Shown in pieces: positions 46,704 through 58,650 of a stretch of 64,000 nt of DNA. Numbering within the stretch: the first letter of the stretch is position 1; the number at the start of each line of letters is the position of its first letter. A program made the position numbers and the translations under genes. Below the pieces are notes generated by a model that saw nothing but the letters and a program-made list of their open reading frames with translations, was not told the DNA's origin and searched no databases. The stretch is from Thuidium tamariscinum. Its lineage: Eukaryota; Streptophyta; Bryopsida; Hypnales; Thuidiaceae. The stretch lies in the NCBI GenBank assembly GCA_947034885.2, contig OX344753.2, positions 22,320,001 through 22,384,000 of the forward strand. The letters run 5' to 3'.

Positions 46704-48839
46704 CAAGTGGCCAAGCTTTCAACTTGAAATTATCCCATATTCTTTGAGATTCATGATGGGCAATGGATTTCTCTATAAAAAGAGCTTTTGCCCCCTTCTT
46801 CTTCACCAATTACCGATGAAAAAAGTCTTCTAAATTGTCATCAACAAAAATTCTTGATGACAATAGAAATCGTCCTTCATTGACATTAGCTTTATATTCC
46901 ACAACTTGGTTAGAGCTCAAATAGCATCCAATTTTAAATTTTTGAAAAACAAATAAAATTATATTAGAATACTATAATTTTGATTATTGAATGCTTAAAC
47001 TCAGATTTGGAGGCCCTGATAGTCATTTGATAACCCGACATAAGATGACCAAAAGAAGGGGAAAAAGAATTTGTCAAGCCAAAAAGAAGTTGAAGTTTGG
47101 GGTCCTTTGGGTATTGTGGAACCGACAAGAAGCCTGACTTTTTCTCTAATGAAACTATATTTAGTATTACTTGCATAATATTCAGTAGCATATTACAGCA
47201 CTACCTTCTCTCTATAGTGGAAAGTTTGGCATATTCCACACCCAAAAGCTTCTACATCCTCCACATGTTCAGTAGTTATTGATGAAGCATTGTTGGATGT
47301 AGAATATTCTACATCCTTTGTTGAAGAGCCCAGGCAGTGCTAGCCAATGCTACTGAATGTTATGTATACTAATTGATTCAATAATGCTACAAATTAATAT
47401 TATTTATGAACGGTACAAACATTGGCCAACTAGACTGAGTGGAAAGGTGAAGAATCTACTTTTGTTTTGGTTTTCAGTCTCAGGTTTTATTTTACGCTTT
47501 GAAATCTTGGTAGCCTCTAGAGGGTTAAAGGCTTAGGGTAGGATTAGCCAATTGTTGAGGACAATATTCCTTATAGGACTACCTAGGCTTCCAAATTTTG
47601 AATAATGGATGAATACACATTTTAAGCACACAAAAATTATGCTTTTTTTTTTTCATCCATTGATTTTTTGAAGATTCTTGTGTTAATTTTTTAGTATTTG
47701 TATAATATAGATTTTAAAGACTCTATTTTGCAAATATTCTATTATTCAATAGGTACAAGTAAATCTAGCTACAAAGAATAACCTTGTTAAATCAAAAGTT
47801 GGCCCCTCAAAAACTACTTGAATAAAATAAAATAAATAAAAACCTTCAATAACCACTATGATCAAAACTTAATATTAAAGGACAAAATTATTGTGAAAAA
47901 TCACAAATAGTCAATCTACAATTAATTTTAGAAAGAATTAATTGAATTTTAAAATTTTTGGCTTCAAATTTTATTGATAAATATTATTTTGTATAGTAGT
48001 TGATTTCACCATATAGGTATTTTATGAATTCTATTTTACAACTATTGTTTGAGAGTCATCATTGCATTATTTTTCTTAGTTGCATTTTATAATACATCTT
48101 TACAATTTTATAAATTTGGACTTCCTCCTTGTTTCAAAAGTTTTTAATTTGAATTCTATTTTGTTGAATTTAGTTTGGATTGATTACAATATGAAGTGTG
48201 CATATTTGGGGATGATGAGAGTTGGAATGCAAGAGTATGTGTTATCATGCAAAGCTCCATCAAAACACCCAAAACTTACACAATTTTATCCCTACTACAA
48301 GAAAGATCTAAATAATGAAATTTTTTTGGTATAAATGGTAGCTTTTGTAAGAGGAAACCAATCCAAATTGTCTTAGAATCTTCAAACATTCATTCAATGT
48401 TCTGTGAATTTTCAAAGTTGAACGGATGGATAAGTTACCCACTTATGCTACTTGATTTCCTTTATATGACTACCCTTGAAAATAAAATTCTTAATTTTCA
48501 TTAGTTGATCTAGAAGAAAATGATGTTCTTGCAACTATGAAGAATAACCATTAGGGTATTAGAAGCTTGTGAGTTTTTTGAGTTCCTAGATTGTAGAAAC
48601 TTATGACATCAACAATCTAATGTAGTCAAGATACTACCATCTCAACAAATATTTTTAATTATTTAAAAAAAATCAATTTTAGGTTTCTTAACACTTTCTT
48701 GAATTTTTGAAAAATAAAATTTTAATTTTTTTTTCAAAAATTCAAAATTTTAGCCAACATGGCTGGTTTGTAGTTTTGAAATATCACAAGGAACATGTAG
48801 AGGAACAGTCTTGAAACAGGCTTATCTTGCCTTCAAATC
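46704..48839. other. AT-rich spacer with one perfect palindrome
   Basis: A 22-bp perfect palindrome lies at 47295-47316 (half-site GGATGTAGAAT). AGAGGGTTAA at about 47520 resembles a TTAA-type terminus but has no partner. No gene. Confidence 0.4.
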
Positions 48840-49919
48840 CCTTCTAATTTAGTTTTCGAATTGCATCAAATATTTGCAACTAGTGATGATTTGGAGGCCC
48901 TTAGATGCTATCAACAAGTTGTATGTCAAATTGTAGTTGCAAAGCAAAACAAGGTTGTTTCCCATCAAGCAACTTACTTGAAAATTCGTTGATGAATTTT
49001 TTTTTATATGGTTGTTAATGTTGTATTTGTTGGCACAACTCAATTGATGGTTTGTCCAACCTATTGTCAATTCATTTGCAAACCATTTGTGACTCATTTG
49101 CAACTTGTTTGTAATTCAGTTGTGACTTCATTGCAACTTATTTGTAACTTGTAGATTTGTAGATTTTGAATTTTAATCTCAATGATTTGTAGATTTTAAA
49201 ATTATTTGGATTTTAAATATTTTAAATTCTAAAGATTGTAGAAATCTATAGATTGTAGAAGTCTTTAAAGACACTCTATTTAGATAATTCATTACATAAG
49301 ACTAAAACAATTTACAACTCTTATGTGTTCAACCTAATGGTATTCTTGAAAATTGATATGGAATAGTTGGTATAAGACAATGAAAATGAATTCAAAAACA
49401 AGTAGAAAAAAATTGGAATGCAACTAGGAAACAATTAGGATGCAAGTAGGAAAATGACTAGAATGTTTAGGATACAACTAAAATGTGACTAGAATATAAC
49501 TAGGAAACAACTAGAATGTAATTAAAAAACAACCAGTTATCATTTTATAATTGCAATTGCATCCTAGTTGTTCCCTAGTTGTTTTTTCCACAAAGCACAA
49601 ACTTATCTACATTGGCAATTATGATAAATAATGAATGAAGAATATCTCACATTTGTTCTAAATTGAAGTTTGTTACAACTCTCATACTAATCCTATAGTT
49701 CACTCTATGATTGCTTTGTAAGTTGTGACTAAAACAATCTCTATACTTCATTCTACAACTACTTTGCAAGTAAAACGATGTTGTAATGATTTAAGAGAAT
49801 GACATAAAATAGTGAAAGTTGATTTGGAGCAAATAGAGAGGTCTGAAGTCACAAGATAATTGTATAGAACATTTAGTTGTGTTTCAGCCAGTTATAGTAA
49901 ATAGTTTTTTCTTCTAGTG
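48840..49919 (+). mobile_element. Non-autonomous EnSpm/CACTA-like element, copy 3
   Basis: The right end TTTTTTCTTCTAGTG (to 49919) is the inverse of CACTAGAAGAAAA. The adjoining ~100 bp match the left end of copy 1 in reverse (GATTTGG.GCAA, AGAGAGGT, TCACAAGA.AAT). The left terminus is eroded, but CAAGTTG.ATGTCAAATTGTA (about 48915) still matches copy 1. The interior has the same arrays (GCAACTAGGAAACAACTAGG at about 49430-49580). Confidence 0.65.
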
Positions 49920-52900
49920 TTGCCTCAAAGAGCTTGTCCAAAGGTCATTGTTTTGAAAGCTAGTGATGGTTTTGTAGGAATGAAGTTGCCTATTCATTGG
50001 TGGAAACGGACAATGCCATACTTTTGATTGAGTATACTTTAGGAGGTGTATGAAGTGACCATTTAAGAATTGATTGCAATTTTGAGTATGTTAGAAATAT
50101 TTTTAGGTAAATTTCCTTGATATATTTTTAGAAAAAATTTCTTAAAAGAAAAATGTAAGTTGCATCTACCACAAATTTGTTTCATATTTTAGGATTTTTT
50201 TTTGACACAAAAGAAACAAGTTCAATTGCTATTTTAGGATTTTTTAAGACATTGTTAATATGGAATTTGAAGTTGGAATCTCATTATGTGACAATAGTGT
50301 TTCAATCTTGACATAATTGGTATATTCAAAAATGCAATTAGAACATTGAAGAATGCAAAATGGTCCTTTGTGTTCCAAAAGGCTTTTAGAATTTGTATTG
50401 TTCTAGCATTTCTTACCTTACTAAAAATTTGTTTCTTTTTTATAGGTTCTCTTTTATATAAGTTGATGGTTATTTGTATCACAAGGTAGTTGTGGCATAA
50501 AAAGAATTGAATTCAAGAGATGGAAGAAATTCAATATCATTTTCTTCATGGATTTAAATTTTGAAAGAATTATCTTAGGTACACTCTTGCTCTATAGGCT
50601 TATCAACTAACTACTTTCTACAAGCAATATAGAAGAAAATTTCTTTAAGAGTTTACTAACGAATGTCAATTTTATTCTATGTCATTTTAAACTCATTTCC
50701 AATTTTAAAAATCTAATTTTGTAGGTGGTTTTTATATTCTATATAAAAGGAGGGGGGGGGGGGCAACTAATATTAGTGTTTAAAAAATTTAGGTGAGTCC
50801 AAACATTGGATGTCATTTATGCTTGACAACTAAAAAATTAAAAACTTTGTAATAAAATAGAAGCTTCAAAAACCATATAAAAGTATTCTTCAAATATTCA
50901 AGGATTTAAGATTATAATATTTTTATTTAAAAAATATTACTTATAGCCCCTAAAAATATTGTTTGGATAATTCACATGATTTCCAAAATATACAAAGAGA
51001 GAAGTCAAAGCACCCCTCAAGATATACTTTTGAAGAAAAGAAAGGTCATCAAATCTTGCATTGTATAGAAGATCAACATGAACAATTCTTTACTACTATA
51101 AACCACTTGAGAAATAAATTGATAATTGGGTATCAAACCCAATATATAACAATTTAAACTAGTACATTGAACAACCATCATTAGAAGAAATCTTGTGTAG
51201 ATGTATTAAGATCTATAAAAATAATAATGGAAAAAATAGTATAGAAGATGATTAAAAATCAAATGATAGAAAGACAATAGAAGAGATTTTTTAGAACTTT
51301 CAAAAGTATCCTTTTGGCTAAAATGAAAAAATTACAATGAAGATTCTTCTAAGAAAATTATATTCATTGATCAAGAATGTTATATAAGATAACTACATCT
51401 ATTTTAGACTTTAATACCTTAATCTGTGAGTCCCTTAGGGGCAAAATTTGGGGCAGTAAGAATTCTTCTTTAGACAATTTTGGTTCAAACCGTGGTGGTA
51501 TTTGTTAAAATGGATACATGGTGGCAAGGACATTACCGTATGACAAGGGATGGTCGTAGATTGGGAAATATGATGTGGTAATTATACTCTAGTGGGCACT
51601 AATGTATTGGTATAAAGTACATAAAAATTGTAATTTCTTGCAATTTGGTAGATGGAGCGGGGTCGTGGAATTTGCATCTATGTGGTGAGGACTATAAATT
51701 CAATGCACCTTCAATCATTGTCAATCATATAAAAAAATCACAAAATTTGGTATGTTGCAAGAAAAGTACAAGACATAGTGTGAGCCTCCGATACGTCATT
51801 AGGGACTCACTTGTTCTTTTTTTCAATTCCTACAAAATTAAAGATACAAATATATACAAAAATCCCTAAAAAGAGTATAGAACCAAAATAGGCATGCTAC
51901 ATGCAAATATAATATTTGGTCTAAAATAGTAATTATATGTAGTCACAGCCTTAAAACCACTCCTAAATAGATTGGAAGCCAAGATTTTAAATGAAAGATA
52001 GGGAAATTGGGTAATGAGCTTTACATGCGGCTAAGCCTAACTAATTGGTCTGTGAAAGCCCTAGATCGAGTCTAGGATAGGATTCCGAGGAGAAATTTCA
52101 GTTTTTTCATAATATCAACGAAATAGAAAATTTCAATTGCTAGTATGCAAATATTGTCTATGCAAGACAAGCCAATAGAAGACATCAGGCCACCCAATCC
52201 AGTGGTCTGAGAGTAGGAACACACAAGAACCAAGTAGTGAGATCAATCCTCCAAGATTCCCTAGGCGCAAAAGATTCTCCAAATTATTTGGTGCAATTGA
52301 AGGAATTGGGATCTTCATCCTTCTTTTCTAAAGGTATAAGTTGATGACATGGACCTACCCTTGCTTTGAGGGATTCCATGGGAGGTCCTGCTAAAGTCTA
52401 GGAATTTTCATCTAATTGGAAAATGCCTTTCCGAGTGGTCAACTACAAATTTCCTTGGACAAAAATTCCTAGAAAATTCCTGGGATATAGTAAAATCCCA
52501 CTAAAAATTAGATTAGGTTGTTTTATATGAATAAAGCACCCATACCGGTTTCAAGACAGTCCGATAGTTAAAAGAACCTGAATTGGCAAGATTCTTCGAC
52601 AATTGGCGCATTCAAAAGTTGTGGCAAGGTTGATTGGCATATTAGGAGCATACGAAGATGGAATGAGGCCAATGTTAGGTCTTTTTTCCCCCCTATTTCT
52701 ATTTTAGAGCCTAGAGAATTTATTTTTGGAAAAAAATTAAATTTAAAAATTTGTTTTCTTTACTCAAATTGGCATCTAGCCTATACTAGGTTTCATTGAG
52801 AATTTGAACATAGAAAAAATAAAGGTAGGTTCAAATTGTCTATAAATGGCCTTTCAAACCCAATGGCACAATTCATTTGTGATTTGGAGTCATTCTCCAA

Positions 52901-53779
52901 AAGTTATGAAAACAAACCAATACATAAAGTAGAAAATTGGCTTTGGGGGTCCCTAGTTGGATAATTGAAGAAAAGGTCCCTAAAATCTATACGAAATCCA
53001 TTGGAAACCATAGGTTTGACTTGGGAACACACGGACATCACGAGAACCAAGACAACGTAAGTTCTAAGTCAATTAAGTGTAAGAAATTTGAATTTGAATT
53101 AGGTATTAACTTGTAGGAAAGTAGGTAGCATGGGATCAAGTGGGGAACTTGTGAATGTGGTAGATTTTGAAAATTTAAATGTAGATGGCTTGTTAGAATG
53201 TATAAGTGAGTTAAATATAATATGAATTTGGCCCAAAATCCATAGATTTTGGACTAGAACTTAGATTTAAGTGAGGTTTATGTTTAGCCAAGTCCTAATT
53301 TTGAATCTAAAATTTTCAAATTAGAAAATGGTGTGTGCGTGTGTGTGAGCACCATGTCTTAGTATAAAAGAGCATTCATTTTCACCTCAAATTCTCTCTC
53401 TTTCTCTTTATTCACATTTTTATTGTGTGGGACCATTGGGTCCAATTTACATTGGTATTCAGATTGGCATTTTAGGCCAAGAGACCTTTGATGGTCTTTA
53501 GGGATTTTTTATAACCCTTCTATTGTGCATTTTTACCCTTGAAGGTTTGGTTTATTAGAGTATCTTGGATATTTGGTCATGCACTCATAGAGCTCCTCCT
53601 CCTTTAGTAGTGAATACTTGTTATTGTGAGTGATTTGTCTGAGTTCTACATTGAGTGTGGTAACTTTTGAGTGTTGTATTAATCCTAAACTGTCTCCCAT
53701 ATGTCCTAGTGATGCTGCTCTAGTCCGTGAGGTTGATTTATGAATGACCGAGCTAATACATCTCTTCTCCATCTTCTCT
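49920..53779. other. AT-rich spacer, unrecognised
   Basis: A G run of about 12 lies at about 50752-50763. Around 51420-52600 composition is more even and may be an old decayed repeat, but no long terminal repeat pair, primer site or transposase remnant could be supported. Open frames are short and scattered. Confidence 0.35.
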
Positions 53780-53950
53780 TTATTAGGGAATTTTGAGTGA
53801 GTCTCATAGGGACGATAGAGCTTTGAACCCCTTAGGGGTCAATTCACTTAGTATCATTCTTTTCTTTGTTAGGAACTTTTGAGTGAATTCCATAGGGATA
53901 GTGGAGCTTTGAATATCCTAAGGATCAAATCAATTTAGCAAAGTCTTAGT
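53780..53950. repeat. Diverged tandem repeat, about 87-bp unit, two copies
   Basis: TTATTAGGGAATTTTGAGTG (53780) and TTGTTAGGAACTTTTGAGTG (about 53867) begin units that continue with CATAGGGA, GAGCTTTGAA and a final TCAAxTCA block. A third partial unit (GGTGAAGCTTTGAATCCC) follows at about 53970. Confidence 0.7.
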
Positions 53951-55669
53951 GGTGTGTTAAAATGGGTACTACGGTGAAGCTTTGAATCCCTTTGAGGGTA
54001 GAAAAGTCTTAGTTGGGTGTCAAAAATCCAAGTTCTAAGAAAGGATTGGTACCCCAGATGGTAGCACATCCAAACTTTAGTTTCCAAAATATTTGGAAAT
54101 TATCCAAGGTTTAGTCTCCAAAAGTAGGGTGCCTTGTTAGTGGATAGAATAGATAAGAGAGTAGGAGATCCCCCAGTGCACTTTCCTTTTCTTAGTTGTT
54201 CAAAACTTGTGTTAATTGGATGTTCAAATTGTGAATTTAGCAAAGAGAGAGGGTCAAGTTGAGTGTCCAAAAAACTGCAATTGTGAGTCCAGACTTGGCT
54301 AGTACCAACCCTGTTTAGCACCAGCACCAGAACCATCCAATACTAGCTGAGCTCTAGTAGCAGGCATTAGCAGCTTGCAAGAATAAATCCCCCACCCTCC
54401 AAGCCAAAAATCAGCATAGGACTCGAGATAAATTTGGCATAATCCTAGGGGAGGATTAGACTAGTTCGCATAAGGGTTTAGCTAAGTATTAAGTTGCATT
54501 AGGATTGAATTAGAATAGTAGAAGTATAGGGATGTAGCCAAATAGTAAGTTGGATTAGGATTGGGTTAGAATAATCAAGAGATAGTAGGGGTTAGTCAAC
54601 AATTAGAGGTTGTCAAAGGTTAGGGAATTCTTGAAGCAAAGGAAGCCAAGGGCCGGAAGTTAGCCATGACCAACAACAATGGTGTGGGAAGACATTGGAA
54701 TGGAAGCTCCAACCATCAACACGGGGGAGGTAGGCTCCAAGGACCCTTCTTCCTTTTCTATTTACTTTGAGAAAAAATTAGAATTAGCATTTCAAAGTAG
54801 TTTGGAGTTAATAGTCGAATTAGCAAGTCAAATAGGTATATCAAATTAAATTAGACTTAGAAGTGAATTAGCAAATCAAATAGGATTATGAAATCAAATT
54901 AGACTTAGAAATCAAACTAAATTAGTAAGTGAAGTTCCAATAGGGGTACTCTCCTAATTTATAATTAGGAAGTCAATTAAGTTAGCAATTCACAATGTGG
55001 AAAGTTATTTGACTTGATCAGAAGGCAAATCCAAGTAGTTAAAAGGAACTAGGTTAGGATTGCCCAACCCAATCTATTAGCAAGGTGAATAGGTAGGAAA
55101 GATCCATTGCTTGGAAGGTACAATGGATTGACACTTAGACACCCATAGGACTTAGAAAATACTTAGAGTGCGCCCAATTGTGTTTGCTTCATTCCAAAGG
55201 TGGAAACAAAGTGCCTACACCTAGCCTTTGCTAAAAATCCAAGTGCATTGAGTAATTCTTGTGTCCAAGGGGAAATCTCAAAGTTACTTGACCACCCAGA
55301 ATTTGTTGAAATTGTAGTAGTGAATGGCACTTTGACAGCTATAAATTATTGATTCATACAGTCAATTTAGGGCCATTTCCACCTAGCGTTAATCCTATAA
55401 GGATGTCGTAGACTAGAAGGGTCAATGGATGACAAGAAATTCTTGCATGTAAGACAGAAGTGCAATTGTTCATTCTTGAGATTTTGTGCAAAAAAAAGAG
55501 GCCGTGAATAGTAGTTTGGTCTCCAATGAATACTTTTGAATTTTTAAAATAGAGGATTTGTACTATTGTAAAAGGATGATCTCTACAGAGACTAGCTCGT
55601 CCTTATAGGATTAAGGTGGTGGAGTTTGATTGTTAGAGTCCTATAAGTTAAATTGTAGTCACCCTTTAC
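53951..55669. other. Simple repetitive spacer
   Basis: At 54480-54600 GTAAGTTGGATTAGGATTGG-type phrases recur. At 54780-54990 AAATTAGACTTAGAA and TTAGCAAGTCAAATAGG-type phrases recur several times. This looks like decayed minisatellite. No gene. Confidence 0.4.
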
Positions 55670-58650
55670 TTTTGAAATTTTACCAATTGTCTTTTTCTGT
55701 AGAAAAACTATTAGTAAACATATAGTTTTGCCTAGTTGAAGTGATAGGATGAACTAATAGTTACAGTCTTGTCGAAATTCAGTAAAGCCATATTAACTAG
55801 TAGTTACAGTTTTAACAAATTGTTTCTACCGTTGGAAAACTGATCGGCCGGCAGTTCGGTCGGTTCCAACGTTTGTCTCGCCCGTAGCATATAGTCTTTC
55901 AATTTGTTGTTTTTTACCCCCCACTCTCTCGGTTTTCTCGGTCTTCATTTCGGTTTTCAGTCAAATTGTTTTGTTGTAATGATGAACTCCTTCAATTTTT
56001 AATATAAGTATATTTTTACAAATTGTGTTTGTGTTTGTGTTTGTCCAGTGATTGGACTTGTTGTTATTTGAGGTGGAGGCTTAAACAAATTGTTTTCTTG
56101 TGTATCCAATGATTGGATTTTGAAGGAGTATATTTTGTGTAATTGTGTTTATTGTTAAGACTAATTGTGTTATTGTGTTTGTTTGTCTCAACAAGTTGTT
56201 GAATTACTTATGTATGTTTGACTTAGTGAATTGAATCTGACTTATTGTTGTAATTAAACAAATTGTTTAAGTGATTTATGGAGTTTGAGTCAGTGAATTC
56301 AGTTTTAACGATTGGTCTTGTTGGGCGGGTGTTGTACCAACCAGTTGTTTTGTGGATGTTTGTGATTGGTGACTTTGTGAGTTTGCAGAACCAGTCATTT
56401 TTGTGTGCTTAGAATGTGTAAACAAGTTGTTAATTTACTTAGTGTGTGTGTGTAAAACAATTTGTGCTAATGTGTAATTGAAACTAATTGTTTGTTTTCT
56501 TCGTGAGTGAGAATTCAGCGAGTGAAGTACTGGACCAAACAGAGTTAAAACAAATTGTGTATTAAGTTGGTTATGCATTGTGTGTTCTCGTTTTGAGTAA
56601 ATTAATTGTTTGTGGAACTCTGAACCTACTTACGGAGATGATCAACAAATTGTTGGGATAGACTAAGTGGTATGCACCAGGAACCTGCGGTGAAGACTTT
56701 GCAGACAGAACGATTCGTTGGAGGTTGCTCAAGGAAAGAGGTAAGAAATTCATTATCCAATTGTTGTAAGGCAATGTTCAAATAAGGAGAAGAACAGTTG
56801 GTGGTTTCTTTGAATTGTTGGTGTGAATTACTAATTAATTTCGAAGACTAGTAAGTACAAGTTGTCAAAACTAATTTATCAAATTGATTAATTTACAATT
56901 AGTCCTCGTTTCATAGTGCCGCAGTATGTATCTACAAACTAGTTGTTGTGGCAATGGAATCATTAAACTTGTTGTGATTAATTCTGTGGAAAATTCATAT
57001 TGAAAAACTAATAACTTAAAAATAATTATTGATTAAGCTCCTAATTAATATTTAAACAATTCGTCTAAAAGAATTAGATTTATAATGAATATTATGATTC
57101 ATCAAACCTGAACCAATTGTGCTTTGTTGTGTTGATCATTAACCATTTGTTTAGGATGTTAGTAGAGATTATATTGAAATAGGTTGTGTCTTGCCTCGAT
57201 TATTTTAACTAATTGTTTAATGTGCTTAATGGAGAGATGTATGAACTAAACCAGTTGTGTGATTAAAGTAGAATGTTAATGGATGCTGTGATTCTAAGAA
57301 CTTAACCAAATTGTTGTTATTATGTTGATTTAAAACTAATTGTCCTGGTTATTGTTAATTGATATGCAAAACAATTAGTGTTATAATATGCTCATGTTTA
57401 TGATTGATTTGTATGTAGCAAACTAATTGTTTTGGTTCCTGGTTGTGTTTGTGAACTGATTTGGAGAACCTGCATCAACAATTGGTTGGAATTTAATTAC
57501 CTCGTTTGTTGGTTGATTCTTGGTTCTTATATTGTGAATTACAAGTAGTCTGTTTGTGGGGAAATTGTGAGTTAATAAATTATTAAGCATTGGAATTAAT
57601 CACAGACTAATTGTCGTAATGATTTCGAAACCAGTTATATAATATGTAAGTCATTGCGAACCAATTGATCAATTATGGAGATTTTAGATTTACAGCCATA
57701 AACGAATTGTAAAACGAATGGTTTAGTTATTCAAGTTCATAATAACCATTTGTTTTAGTATTTGTGATTTTGAATTAATCATTGTTTCTTAGTTGCTTAA
57801 ACTGGTTTGTGATAGAGTATGATTGTTGTAAAACAATTAGTTAGGACTGACTGGTTTACTTTTCTGTGAGTAACCTGGGAATTTTTGGACCAATCGTGGG
57901 AAACTTTAATTGTGGTTGATTATTTGGGTTGCCTTACAGACTAATAGTTTATAATATAATACTTGATAAATCATTTGTTGATAGGAAAGGAAATTTGTAA
58001 GGAATTATTTAGTGGTTAAGATGGTATGAACCAATAGTAAAATGGAGATGATGAATTAAGTTTGTTAGATTTGGTTGTTGGTTTAGAGATGGAATTTTAG
58101 TTTAGGACAAGTTGTCTTTTCCTTGGGTGTTTGGTTTTTGGCCTTGTCAAGGCTTAATTCCAACCACTTGTTTGAAATTGGGTATCAACCAATTAGTAAA
58201 TTAATTGTAGGATACTTGAACTAATGGTTGTGAATTGCAGATAAATAAGGAGCTTGCATTACACTTTCATGCCCTGCATTTGGATAGTGACAAATTGTTT
58301 TTAGATAGGACAGGGACTATTTCCTTGAGCATCCTTGAGCATCTAGTAATTAATGAACCATGTGTTACTCTATTGTTATATATATATAATATTTAAATTG
58401 CATTTAAGTCTAGATCATGCATGACAAATTGTGGGTCTACACGACTAATTGTTTATTAGGAATTGAGCCACACACTAGTGAAGGACTGTGACTGCATTCA
58501 TGCGTCCATAGCATTATTAAGGACTGGCCAACAAATTTGTATACTTGGGAATAAGAGTGGATACGAATTGTTAGAAATTGAAGTGTTATTATTGTGTATT
58601 TCCTTTTCCATTTCTGATTACAAGTGACTTTAGCCACAATACGTTAGACT
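55670..58650 (+). repeat. Field of dispersed AACYAATTGTTT-type motifs (~3 kb)
   Basis: A degenerate 12-mer of the form (A)AAC(A/T/C)AATTGT(T/G) recurs dozens of times, mostly in the same orientation, at irregular spacings of about 20-90 bp. Clear examples are AACAAATTGTTT (55815), AAACAAATTGTTT (about 56085 and 56253), AACTAATTGTTTG (about 56487), AACAAATTGTTGG (about 56645), AACCAATTGTG (about 57112), AACTAATTGTTT (about 57212 and 57421) and GACTAATTGTTTA (about 58443). Sequence between motifs is unrelated. It is neither a tandem repeat nor a coding region. Confidence 0.65.

Noticed and set aside
48507-48520. CTAGAAGAAAATG as left end of the third CACTA-like copy
   Set aside because: Similarity to the other copies starts only at about 48840, so this match 330 bp further out is probably coincidental.
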